NCBI RefSeq assembly: GCF_000250655.1
Contig: NC_016935.1
Span: 824,001 to 888,000, forward strand
Reading direction: 5' to 3'
Source: Paenibacillus mucilaginosus 3016
GTDB lineage: Bacteria; Bacillota; Bacilli; Paenibacillales; NBRC-103111
Length of the DNA stretch: 64,000 nucleotides
Shown: piece by piece, positions 23,976 to 31,976 of the stretch
Numbering within the stretch: position 1 is the stretch's first letter
Layout of the letters: every line of letters starts with the position of its first letter
Made by a program: the position numbers and the translations under genes
The notes under the pieces: generated by a model
Seen by the model: only the letters and a program-made list of their open reading frames with translations
Told to the model about the DNA's origin: nothing
Database searches by the model: none

Positions 23976-25574
23976 ATGAGAACGATGGATGCGATGAATG
24001 CGATGAATGCGATGGATGCGATGGATGCCATGGATAGAGAGAGTGCGGCGGATTGCGGGCATAAGCCGGACACGATTCTCGAGACGAGGAGCCTGGTGAA
24101 GCGGTTCGGGGCTTTCTTGGCCAATGAAGGCATCTCCCTGTCGATCCGCAGGGGCGAGATTCATGCGATCCTCGGGGAGAACGGCGCGGGCAAAAGCACC
24201 TTGATGAACATGCTCTGCGGCATGCTTGTTCCCGATGAGGGCGAGATCCGGTTCCGCGGGCGCCCGGTCCGCTTCACCTCGCCGGGACAGGCGATGGAAG
24301 CGGGGATCGGCATGGTGCACCAGCACTTCATGCTTATTCCGGCGCTTACGGTGGCCGAGAATGTGGTGCTGGGCATGAAGGGGCGCAGTCCTCTCTTCCG
24401 TCTGAAGGAGGCCTGTGCGGAGATCCGGCGCCTCTCCGAGCGGTTCGGCCTGGAGGTGGAGCCGGAGCGCCTTCTCGGCGACCTGTCGGTCGGGCAGCAG
24501 CAGCGGGTCGAGATCGTCAAGACACTGTACCGCGGAGCGGAGTTCATCGTGCTGGACGAACCGACCGCCGTACTCACCCCGCCGGAGGTGCAGGATCTGT
24601 TCCGTGTGCTGTCTGCGCTCAAAGCGCAGGGCAAGACGATCATCTTCATCTCGCACAAGCTGCAGGAGGTACAGGCGATCTGCGACCGGGTGACGGTGCT
24701 GCGGCTGGGCCGCCTGGCCGGCACGCTGGAGATGAAGGATACGAACCCCGCCGAGATTGCAAGGCTGATGATCGGGCGGGACGTGCGGGCACCGGTCCGC
24801 ACGGGAGCGGCCTCCGGCACGGCCGTGCGGCTCCGGGTGGAGGGGATCTGCGCCTCGGAGCGGGGCGTGCCGCTGCTGCGGGATCTCTCGCTGCGCATCC
24901 GGGAAGGCGAGATCCTCGGGATCGCGGGCGTTGACGGCAACGGACAGCGGGAGCTCGCCGAGGTGCTGTTCGGCCTGCGGGGGCGGGATGCGGGGGAGAT
25001 CCGGCTCGAAGGCCGGGAGCTCGACCGGCCGCATCCCCGGCTCATGACGGAGCTCGGTGCCGCCTATATCCCCGAGGATCGGCACAAGGAAGGGCTGATG
25101 CTTCAGATGAGTATCGCCGAGAATCTGATCGCGAAGCAGTACCGGGGGAAGCGGTTCTCGCTTGGCGGGTTCCTGCGCCGCCGGAGAATGCGGGCCTGTG
25201 CGGAGGAAAGCATCCGCGACTTCGCCGTGAGGGCGACGGGGCCGGGGCACCGGGTCGGCGGCTTGTCCGGCGGGAACCAGCAGAAGGTCATCCTGGCGCG
25301 GGAGCTCATGCTTCATCCGCGGGTCATGGTGGCGATGCAGCCGACCCGGGGCATGGATGTCGGGGCGGCGGAATATGTGCACCGTCGCCTGCTCGAGGCG
25401 CGGGAGCAGGGATGCGCCATCCTGCTCATCTCGACGGAGCTCGAGGAGATTATGGCGCTCTCGGACCGGATCGCCGTGATCTACAAGGGACGGCTGCTCG
25501 AGACGATGGACCGGGAGGAGGCGGATCTCGACCGGATCGGCCTGCTCATGGCCGGCGTGGAATCCGGCGCCTGA
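23976..25574 (+). CDS. nucleoside-type ABC transporter ATPase with two ABC domains
   Basis: A 532-residue tandem ATPase of the NupO/YufO and RbsA type. Domain 1 has Walker A GENGAGKST (67-75), signature LSVGQQQRVEIVKTLYRGAE and Walker B FIVLDEPTAVLT. Domain 2 has the degenerate Walker A GVDGNGQREL usual for this family, the signature LSGGNQQKVILARELM and a degenerate Walker B region VMVAMQPTRGMDVG. The N-terminus is odd: five 9-bp units encode MDA/MNA repeats before the conserved domain starts near residue 33. ATG 23976 has GGGGAGG upstream. If the upstream frameshift is real, this frame would be fused to the permease. Confidence 0.9.
   Translation: MRTMDAMNAMNAMDAMDAMDRESAADCGHKPDTILETRSLVKRFGAFLANEGISLSIRRGEIHAILGENGAGKSTLMNMLCGMLVPDEGEIRFRGRPVRFTSPGQAMEAGIGMVHQHFMLIPALTVAENVVLGMKGRSPLFRLKEACAEIRRLSERFGLEVEPERLLGDLSVGQQQRVEIVKTLYRGAEFIVLDEPTAVLTPPEVQDLFRVLSALKAQGKTIIFISHKLQEVQAICDRVTVLRLGRLAGTLEMKDTNPAEIARLMIGRDVRAPVRTGAASGTAVRLRVEGICASERGVPLLRDLSLRIREGEILGIAGVDGNGQRELAEVLFGLRGRDAGEIRLEGRELDRPHPRLMTELGAAYIPEDRHKEGLMLQMSIAENLIAKQYRGKRFSLGGFLRRRRMRACAEESIRDFAVRATGPGHRVGGLSGGNQQKVILARELMLHPRVMVAMQPTRGMDVGAAEYVHRRLLEAREQGCAILLISTELEEIMALSDRIAVIYKGRLLETMDREEADLDRIGLLMAGVESGA
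23985..24029 (+). repeat. five tandem 9-bp units in the ATPase N-terminus
   Basis: Units of ATG(G/A)ATGCG, five in a row and the last ending GCC, followed by another ATGGAT. Each unit supplies an in-frame ATG, so slippage would change the number of MDA/MNA residues by three without shifting the frame. Confidence 0.9.
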
Positions 25575-25655
25575 TCCACTGAGGTTCTCGGGAGAGGCTG
25601 TACAGCGGCGCTTCCTGATCTCAACCACAGGGTGCCGGACCGCCAATGAACCTTT

Positions 25656-25670
25656 TTCACGTATCGTGAA
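25656..25670. promoter_or_regulatory. palindrome upstream of the BMP lipoprotein gene
   Basis: TTCACG-TAT-CGTGAA, a perfect 15-bp dyad, 56 bp upstream of ATG 25726. It is a candidate operator, or the base of a small hairpin separating ATPase and binding-protein expression. Confidence 0.4.
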
Positions 25671-25725
25671 CTTAGAGGTTATACCGGATCACCAACTTAC
25701 AATGAGGACGGGCGGGGGATGAACG

Positions 25726-26745
25726 ATGGGAACGAAGCGGAGCATGGTGCTGGGATTGTGTATGGTGTTGGCGATGGGCGTGCTTGCCGCGTGCGGCGGC
25801 AGCGCTCCTGCGGGCGGGGCGGCGGCTGAGGAAGGGGCGCCGAAGAAGGAGGAGTTCAAGGTGGCGCTGCTGACGCCGGGACCGGTGAACGACAACGGCT
25901 GGAACGCGACGGCGCATGCGGGTCTGATGAAGATCAAGGAGGAGCTCGGGGCAGCCACGGTCTTCTCGGAGAAGGTGGGCAACTCCGACTCGGCGGAATT
26001 CATCCGGGGGTACGCGCAGGACGGGTATGACGTGATCATCGGGCATGGGTTCGAGTATGGCGATGTCATGAAAGAAATTGCGCCGGAGTTTCCCGATACC
26101 TGGTTCCTGGTGAACTCCTCGACGATCACGCAGGCTCCGAACGTCACATCGCTGAGCGTGAACGACCGGGAGCAGGGCTATCTCATGGGCGCGGTGGCGG
26201 CGCTGATGTCGAAGTCGAAGACGGTCGCTGCGATCGGGGGCTCCAATATTCCTCCGATCGCCAACTCGGTGAAGGGCTTCGCCGAAGGGGCCCGGGCGGT
26301 CGAGCCCTCGATCAACGTGCTGACGGCCATGACCGGAGATGACAGCGACGTCGCGAAGGCGAAGGAGATGGCGATCTCCTTCATCGAGAAGGGGGCCGAT
26401 GTCGTCATGACGAACGCCAACCAGGCGGGTCTTGGGGGCATTGAAGCGGCGAAGCAGAAGGGGGTGCTTGCGGTCGGCTCCAATCAGGACCAGAACCCGA
26501 GCGCTCCGGATACCGTCGTCACAAGCGTGATCAAGGACTATCCGAAGGCCATGACGGTGGTCGTCAAGCAGATGATGGAGAAGAAGATGAAGCCGGAGGC
26601 CCAGACGATCGGTGTGAAGGACGGTGCCGTCTACCTTGCCCCGTTCCACGGCTTCGAGAGCAAGGTGCCGCAGGAGGTCAAGGACCGGATTGCGGAAGTG
26701 ACCCGCAAGCTGTCCGACGGTACGGTAAAGCTGGTCAACGAATAA
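25726..26745 (+). CDS. BMP/PnrA-type substrate-binding lipoprotein of the nucleoside-type importer
   Basis: A 339-residue lipoprotein with lipobox VLAAC (Cys23). The mature protein has the basic-membrane-protein family pattern: VALLTPGPVNDNGWNATAHA, YDVIIGHGFEYGDVMKEIAP, NDREQGYLMGAVAALMSKS, VMTNANQAGLGGIEAAKQKG and VGSNQDQNPSAPDTVVTS. Relatives (NupN/YufN, PnrA) bind purine nucleosides. It lies 151 bp after the ATPase and 30 bp before a Rieske oxygenase, and completes the importer. Confidence 0.9.
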   Translation: MGTKRSMVLGLCMVLAMGVLAACGGSAPAGGAAAEEGAPKKEEFKVALLTPGPVNDNGWNATAHAGLMKIKEELGAATVFSEKVGNSDSAEFIRGYAQDGYDVIIGHGFEYGDVMKEIAPEFPDTWFLVNSSTITQAPNVTSLSVNDREQGYLMGAVAALMSKSKTVAAIGGSNIPPIANSVKGFAEGARAVEPSINVLTAMTGDDSDVAKAKEMAISFIEKGADVVMTNANQAGLGGIEAAKQKGVLAVGSNQDQNPSAPDTVVTSVIKDYPKAMTVVVKQMMEKKMKPEAQTIGVKDGAVYLAPFHGFESKVPQEVKDRIAEVTRKLSDGTVKLVNE

Positions 26746-26775
26746 CCCTATTCCCATCCCGAGGAGGAACTTCCC

Positions 26776-27774
26776 ATGAATACGGCTGAGATGTTAAGAG
26801 ATACGGTGCTCGAGAATGAATGGCATCCGGTATGCATTGCCGGGGAGCTGAACGATAAGCCTTTGTCCGTGACCGTGCTGGGCGAACGGGTCGCTGTCTT
26901 CCGCACGAAGCGGGGGGTGCATGCGCTCAGGGACCTGTGTGTCCACCGGGGGGCCATGCTGTCGAAGGGCTGGGTGGAAGGGGAGACGCTCGTCTGTCCT
27001 TACCACGGATGGAAGTATGAAGGGAATGGGGCCTGCGTCTGCATTCCCGCCCAGAGCAAGGAGGACAAGATCCCGGCGCGGGCCCGGGCGGAGCAATACC
27101 GCTGCATGGAAAAGTACGGGCTGGTCTGGGTCTGTATCGGCGAACCCTCGGCCCCGCTGCCGGATTTCGAGGAGTTCGAGAATCCCGGCTACCGTCCGCT
27201 CCCCTGCGGGCCGTACCAGGTGAAGGCGGCCGGAACCCGCGTCATCGAGAATTTCACGGATTTTGCCCACCTGATGTTCGTGCACGGCGGGCTGCTCGGC
27301 CATCCTGACTATGCGGAGCTGCCGGACTTTAAGGTCTACAAGGAGAAAGGCCGGGTCTATACCGGCGATGTGCCGATCTTCCAGCCGGTAGCCCACTCGG
27401 GCTCCGAGGCGAAGGAGGGAACGACGTACGTATACGTCAAGGAGGTATTTCGGCCGCTCGCGGCCCGTCTGTCCAAGCGGGATGCGGCCACCGGGCAGAC
27501 TCTCTGGATCCTGCTCACGGTGCTGCCGGTAACCGAGAAGGAGTGCACCGTCTACATGGCCGTCTCCCGCAATTATGGCTTTGATGTGGACGACAGGCAG
27601 TTCATCGAATTCCAGAACACCGTCTTCGAGCAGGACGTCTGGATCATCGAGACGCAGAAGCCGGAGCTGCTGCCGCTGGACCTGCAGGCGGAGCTGAACC
27701 ATAAGGCCGACGTGCTCTCGGTTGCTTACCGCCGGTGGCTGATCGAGCTCGGCGTGAAGATCGGTACGGCGTGA
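26776..27774 (+). CDS. Rieske [2Fe-2S] non-heme iron oxygenase, alpha subunit
   Basis: A 332-residue oxygenase. The Rieske site is C55-x-H57 (CVHRG) and C74-x2-H77 (CPYHGW). The catalytic mononuclear iron triad region lies in VIENFTDFAHLMFVHGG, with D162, H165 and H170 in the usual D-x2-H-x4-H spacing. It resembles the single-component O- and N-demethylases (vanillate, caffeine, dicamba type) more than two-subunit ring dioxygenases. No dedicated reductase or ferredoxin gene is adjacent. AGGAGGAA precedes ATG 26776. Its place behind a nucleoside-type importer and an amidohydrolase suggests it attacks an N-heterocycle; the substrate is unknown. Confidence 0.88.
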   Translation: MNTAEMLRDTVLENEWHPVCIAGELNDKPLSVTVLGERVAVFRTKRGVHALRDLCVHRGAMLSKGWVEGETLVCPYHGWKYEGNGACVCIPAQSKEDKIPARARAEQYRCMEKYGLVWVCIGEPSAPLPDFEEFENPGYRPLPCGPYQVKAAGTRVIENFTDFAHLMFVHGGLLGHPDYAELPDFKVYKEKGRVYTGDVPIFQPVAHSGSEAKEGTTYVYVKEVFRPLAARLSKRDAATGQTLWILLTVLPVTEKECTVYMAVSRNYGFDVDDRQFIEFQNTVFEQDVWIIETQKPELLPLDLQAELNHKADVLSVAYRRWLIELGVKIGTA

Positions 27775-27845
27775 GAGCGGGCGTTGAATGAACGGTGCCT
27801 CCGCTGTCTGCTTCGCGATTCGCTATGACTGGCCCTGCCGCAGGC

Positions 27846-27886
27846 AGGGAGGTTCCTCCTCGTGAAGAACCTCCTGTTCTTTTTTG
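27846..27886 (+). terminator. intrinsic terminator after the Rieske gene
   Basis: Stem AGGGAGGTTC / GAACCTCCTGT with an 11-nt loop, followed by a TTCTTTTTTGTTT tract. Confidence 0.8.
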
Positions 27887-27900
27887 TTTCTGGAAAATAC

Positions 27901-27952
27901 TTGATTATTTTACAGGTTGGCGCTATGATTTGTTTACTTACCAGTAAGTAAA
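27901..27952 (+). promoter_or_regulatory. promoter and palindromic operator of the TetR gene
   Basis: TTGATT (27901-27906), 17-bp spacer, TATGAT (27924-27929). The palindrome TTTACTTACCAGTAAGTAAA (27933-27952; 9-bp arms) covers the expected transcription start. This is the classic position for autorepression by the TetR protein encoded at 27971. Confidence 0.85.
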
Positions 27953-27970
27953 TTAAGTGGAGGGATCCCG

Positions 27971-28534
27971 ATGTCAACGCAGGAGCTGATTTTGGAATCG
28001 GCATACCGATTATTTGCCCGTCACGGGTTTGAGAAGACGAGCCTGTCGATGATCGCCAAGGAGGTCGGCATCTCGAAGCCGGCGGTTTATTACTATTTTC
28101 CGTCCAAAGAGGCCTTGTTCGGTGCTCTGCTTGAGGCGGTCTGCAGCGAGATCCGGTTCGGAAAGTATTTTCCCCTCGCTTCGTTTACGGTCGACAATTA
28201 TAAGGAGCAGCTGACCGGCTGCGGACTTCGCATGATCGGGGAACAGCGCAGCGACCCGCATTATTCGCTGCTGATGAAAGAGTTCATGATTCAGAGCACA
28301 CGGGAGGAAAGCATTCTGTCCGCCATGATGGCTGTGATCCAAACCTATGTGGAGGGGTTTCATGAGCTTCTCCGCCACGGTGCCGATCTAGGCATCGTAC
28401 AAGGGGAGGACCTGCGGGCCAAAGCGGAGCAGCTCACCATGATCGTGGACGGGATCGACAATTATATGGGGCTGGGCGTGGCCTTCGATTATGAGCGGTT
28501 GTGGAGCTATACCGTGGAACAAGTGTTGAGATAA
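27971..28534 (+). CDS. TetR family transcriptional regulator
   Basis: A 187-residue repressor with the N-terminal helix-turn-helix ILESAYRLFARHGFEKTSLS, MIAKEVGISKPAVYYYFPSK. The C-terminal ligand domain is divergent. GTGGAGGG precedes ATG 27971. A 20-bp palindrome overlaps its own start of transcription. The downstream DUF418 membrane protein gene begins 11 bp after its stop, so the pair is one operon and the membrane protein is the likely target. The ligand is unknown. Confidence 0.9.
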   Translation: MSTQELILESAYRLFARHGFEKTSLSMIAKEVGISKPAVYYYFPSKEALFGALLEAVCSEIRFGKYFPLASFTVDNYKEQLTGCGLRMIGEQRSDPHYSLLMKEFMIQSTREESILSAMMAVIQTYVEGFHELLRHGADLGIVQGEDLRAKAEQLTMIVDGIDNYMGLGVAFDYERLWSYTVEQVLR

Positions 28535-28544
28535 GAGGTGACGT

Positions 28545-29633
28545 ATGGTAAAAGATGAGGCCAAGGGGGCGGCCGAACGCCTGACCGGCCTGGATCTGGC
28601 CCGTTCGCTCGCGGTCTTCGGCATGATCCTGGTGAACTACAGGATTGCGATGGGGGCCGAAGCCGGCGGTCCGCCTTGGCTGGCTGGGGCAGCCGGGCTG
28701 CTCGAGGGCCGGTCCTCCGCCGTGTTCGTGATGCTCGCAGGGATCGGCCTGTCGCTGATGACCCGCCGGGCCCGGCAGGGGGAGGCGGGGGAACGGAGGC
28801 GGAGCCGGACGGTGATCCGCAAGCGGGCCCTGTATCTGTTCCTGCTCGGCATCGGACTTCTCCTGGCGGGGTGGAGCGCGGATATTCTGCATTATTATGC
28901 CTTGTATTTGTTCCTGGGCTCCTTTCTGATCCGGGCTCCGTCCGGGGCGCTGCTGGTCTGGACGGCCGGGCTGCTCGTGTGCGCCCAGGGCCAGCTTCTC
29001 CTGCTCGATTACCGCACAGGGTGGGACCCGGCGTTTCACCAATACCTTGATTTTTGGACGCCGGAGGGCTTCCTGCGGAACCTGTGGTTCAACGGCTATC
29101 ATCCCATGCTGCCCTGGTTCGCTTTCTTCGTCTTCGGGATGTGGCTCGGCAGGCTGTCCCTGAGGGATGAGGCGGTCCGGCGCAGGGGGCTGCTCGTCTC
29201 TCTGGGGGTGGGGTTCCTGAGCGAGGCGACGGCCTTCGCGGCACGCAGCGCTTCCATCCCCTACCTTGACGAGGAGGGGGCGGCCTATCTGTTCGGCACG
29301 AAGCCGATGCCTCCGGGCTTATTCTACATGCTCTCGGCCGGCGGGATGGCGGCGGCCGTGATTCTGCTCTGCCTCTATGCGGCTGACCGGCTGCAGGGAA
29401 GCGCCCTTGCGGCCCGTCTGATTCCTGCAGGGCAGATGGCTCTTACCCATTATGTCTTGCATGTGATCGCAGGGCTCGGCCTGCTGGAATTTCTCGGTGC
29501 GCTGGAGAACGGCTCGCTGCCTTTTGCCCTGCTGTACGGCACAGGCTATTATGCGGCGGCCCTGCTGCTCTCGGGGAGATGGCTGAATCGGTTCGGAAGG
29601 GGCCCGTTCGAGTCGCTGATGCGCAGGTTGTGA
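28545..29633 (+). CDS. DUF418-family membrane protein
   Basis: A 362-residue protein with about 8-10 hydrophobic helices. The N-terminal LTGLDLARSLAVFGMILVNY is the family hallmark, together with ALYLFLLGIGLLLAGWSADI and the C-terminal GQMALTHYVLHVIAG region of DUF418. The family (YeiB, YxaH) has no proven function and is related to membrane acyltransferases. Its gene follows a TetR gene as in many Firmicutes, which suggests inducible expression, perhaps in response to a membrane-active compound. AGAGGTG precedes ATG 28545. Confidence 0.82.
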   Translation: MVKDEAKGAAERLTGLDLARSLAVFGMILVNYRIAMGAEAGGPPWLAGAAGLLEGRSSAVFVMLAGIGLSLMTRRARQGEAGERRRSRTVIRKRALYLFLLGIGLLLAGWSADILHYYALYLFLGSFLIRAPSGALLVWTAGLLVCAQGQLLLLDYRTGWDPAFHQYLDFWTPEGFLRNLWFNGYHPMLPWFAFFVFGMWLGRLSLRDEAVRRRGLLVSLGVGFLSEATAFAARSASIPYLDEEGAAYLFGTKPMPPGLFYMLSAGGMAAAVILLCLYAADRLQGSALAARLIPAGQMALTHYVLHVIAGLGLLEFLGALENGSLPFALLYGTGYYAAALLLSGRWLNRFGRGPFESLMRRL

Positions 29634-29721
29634 ATGTTCTGCCGCCCCATGCGGCCGGGGCGCCCCTGGAGCGGCGGCCTGCTCCGGTAGGCCCGGCGCC
29701 GGAGCGGGAGCGGGCACCCCA

Positions 29722-29775
29722 AAACGGCCGGCAGACCCGCCGAGGAGATTCTCCCCGCGGGTCTGCCGGCCGTTT
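29722..29775. terminator. strong bidirectional terminator
   Basis: Perfect 19-bp stem AAACGGCCGGCAGACCCGC / GCGGGTCTGCCGGCCGTTT. An inner GGAG/CTCC pairing sits in the loop. It separates the DUF418 gene from the minus-strand small gene at 29839. Confidence 0.85.
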
Positions 29776-29838
29776 GCTTATAGCGGGCGGATGCCTCTTA
29801 TGTAAAACGGATGAGGGCCCGTACGCCCCGGCGGCGGC

Positions 29839-29985
29839 TTAGTCCGGCCGGTTGGCGCCTGCCTCTGTATGGGAATCCAGGTCCGTCTCTTTGCTGTCTG
29901 CGCTCTGATGCTGGCTGGAGTAAAAGTTAATGATGTCATCGATGCTCGTGAAAAAGGCCTCGCTGTTCGAATTGGATGTAATCAT
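29839..29985 (-). CDS. small hydrophilic protein (48 aa)
   Basis: ATG 29985-29983 to TAA 29841-29839, with GAGAGG upstream at good spacing. The product begins MITSNSNSEAFFTSIDDIIN. It is polar and acidic (SKETDLDSHTEAGANRPD at the end), with one short amphipathic helix. No family is recognised. Its own binding site, a clean stop and a shared terminator at 29722-29775 make it a plausible real gene. Confidence 0.55.
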   Translation of the reverse strand: MITSNSNSEAFFTSIDDIINFYSSQHQSADSKETDLDSHTEAGANRPD

Positions 29986-30216
29986 GTCCTGACCTCTCTT
30001 TCTGGTTGTGTCCATCCTTCAAGATGTCCGGCTGTTCCTTGCTCGCTTCCCTCTTTTATTTACACTTCCCTTCCAGTTTTGAAACAGGCCGGGTGCCGGT
30101 GCCGGCTTCTTTACAGAATCCATACATGGGGCTGATGTCCTTCTAACATTGGAGTTCTATATTGTTAAACGTATGTATTTGATTCTATAACCGTGACGCC
30201 AAAAGGAGTGGAATTC

Positions 30217-31854
30217 ATGGAACAGGACAAGCTTGGCCTGCTGCAGCAGATGATGGAGAAGCTCGGGGCTTCCTCCATGGACCGGAGGGGGTTCCTCCGC
30301 GCAACCGGCAAGGTGGCAGCGGTTTCATTCGGACTTACGCTGGCGAGTGCGCTGCAGTCACCGCCGAAGATCGGTGCGGAGGCGTTCTTCAAGAGCTATC
30401 CTTTTACCCTCGGGATTGCTTCGGGTGACCCGCTTCCGGACGGCGTAGTCTTGTGGACCCGGCTCGCACCGGACCCTCTGAACGGCGGGGGCATGCCGTC
30501 TCATGACGTGCCCGTACGCTGGGAAGTGGCGCTCGACAAGGAGTTCCGCCGCATAGTCAAGCATGGCGTGGAGTTCGCGCGGACGGCACTTGCGCATTCG
30601 GTACACGTGGAAGTGGAAGGGCTGGAGCCGAATCAGGTGTACTACTACCGGTTCCATGCAGGGAATGTGGAGAGTCCGGTGGGCAGGACCAAGACGCTCC
30701 CGCCTTACGGCAGCGCGGTAGCGGGAATGACCTTTGCTTTTGCCTCCTGTCAGAACTGGCAGGACGGATATTACACCGCTTACAAGCATATGAGCAAAGA
30801 GAACCTCGATCTTGTGTTCCACCTCGGCGATTATATCTACGAAGGCGGCGTCGGCACGGACAAGGTCCGCTATCACAACAGTCCGGAGATTGTGACGCTG
30901 GAGGATTACCGGAACCGGTACGCCCTGTACAAGTCGGATGCGGACCTGCGGGCCGCTCACGAGGCGTTCCCTTGGGTCGTCACTACGGATGATCATGAAG
31001 TGGAAAATAACTACGCGGGGCCGATCCCGGAGAAGGACCAGCCGGTCGAGCCGTTCGTACAGCGCCGGGCGGCGGCCTACCAGGCTTATTACGAGCACAT
31101 GCCGCTTCGCCGCTCCTCGCTGCCGTACGGGACCGAGATGCAGCTGTACCGCCGGGTGACTTACGGCAATCTGGCGGAATTCAGCGTGCTGGATACCCGC
31201 CAATACCGCGACGACCAGGCGAACGGCGACGGCTCGAAGGAGCCGAACGAGGCGTCGATGGATCCGAACCGGACCCTGATGGGTGCCGCGCAGGAGCGCT
31301 GGCTGCTGGAGGGGCTCGGTGCCTCCGCCGCACGCTGGAACGTGATTCCGCAGCAGGTGTTTTTCGCCAAACGGGACTTCAAGCAGGGGGATGCGGAGCT
31401 TGTCAGCATGGATGCCTGGGACGGCTACTCGGCGAACCGGGACCGGATCGTGAACTTCATCAAGGAACGCGGGGTCCGCAACGTGGTGGTGCTTACCGGC
31501 GACGTCCACGCGAATTATGCCAATGAGATCAAGGCGGATTACCATGATCCGGCGTCCCCGGTGATCGGGGTGGAGTTCGTGGGCACTTCGATCTCTTCGG
31601 GGGGCGACGGTGCGGATACGGCGGCCAATACGGCGACAATCCTGGCGGAGAATCCGCATATCCGCTTCCACAACACCCAGCGCGGCTATGTCCGCTGCAC
31701 GCTGACGCCGGACCGGTTCCAGGCGGATTATCTCGTGCTTCCTTATGTGAGCCGGCCGGATGCGCCGATCGAGACCCGCGTTTCCTTCGAGGTGGAGGAC
31801 GGCAGACCGGGCCTGAAGAAAATCTACGACAGCGCGCTGGTGGTAACAGGCTGA
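30217..31854 (+). CDS. phoD: alkaline phosphatase/phosphodiesterase, PhoD family, Tat-exported
   Basis: A 545-residue secreted enzyme. Twin-arginine signal SMDRRGFLRATG (R23, R24) followed by the hydrophobic run VAAVSFGLTLASAL. The PhoD N-terminal domain (FTLGIASGDPLPDGVVLWTR) and metallophosphatase motifs follow: FAFASCQNWQDGYY, HLGDYIYEGG, VVTTDDHEVENNYAG, VVLTGDVHANYANEI. PhoD cleaves phosphodiesters of teichoic acids and other organic phosphates outside the cell. I start at ATG 30217 because AAGGAG lies 11 bases upstream; a GTG at 30193 would add eight residues. No clear tandem Pho box was found upstream, so PhoP control is only an expectation from the family. Confidence 0.92.
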   Translation: MEQDKLGLLQQMMEKLGASSMDRRGFLRATGKVAAVSFGLTLASALQSPPKIGAEAFFKSYPFTLGIASGDPLPDGVVLWTRLAPDPLNGGGMPSHDVPVRWEVALDKEFRRIVKHGVEFARTALAHSVHVEVEGLEPNQVYYYRFHAGNVESPVGRTKTLPPYGSAVAGMTFAFASCQNWQDGYYTAYKHMSKENLDLVFHLGDYIYEGGVGTDKVRYHNSPEIVTLEDYRNRYALYKSDADLRAAHEAFPWVVTTDDHEVENNYAGPIPEKDQPVEPFVQRRAAAYQAYYEHMPLRRSSLPYGTEMQLYRRVTYGNLAEFSVLDTRQYRDDQANGDGSKEPNEASMDPNRTLMGAAQERWLLEGLGASAARWNVIPQQVFFAKRDFKQGDAELVSMDAWDGYSANRDRIVNFIKERGVRNVVVLTGDVHANYANEIKADYHDPASPVIGVEFVGTSISSGGDGADTAANTATILAENPHIRFHNTQRGYVRCTLTPDRFQADYLVLPYVSRPDAPIETRVSFEVEDGRPGLKKIYDSALVVTG

Positions 31855-31976
31855 TCCTGCGCATGCTGCGTCCCGCGTGAAGACTTTCGGCATCGGCATG
31901 ATTCATTTCCCTTCCTCTAAAGGTAATGACAGCGTGTAAGTCCAATTCGGTTGCGCCTGAAGGGGGAGTAGGGGAG

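Noticed and set aside
22878-25574. A single 898-residue permease-ATPase protein
   Set aside because: Protein homology shows a separate permease whose expected end lies one frame over and an ATPase with its own start and ribosome binding site. The open frame results from a one-base deletion.
30120-30200. Pho box array upstream of the PhoD gene
   Set aside because: TTAACA-like hexamers are present but too degenerate and wrongly spaced to support a PhoP site.
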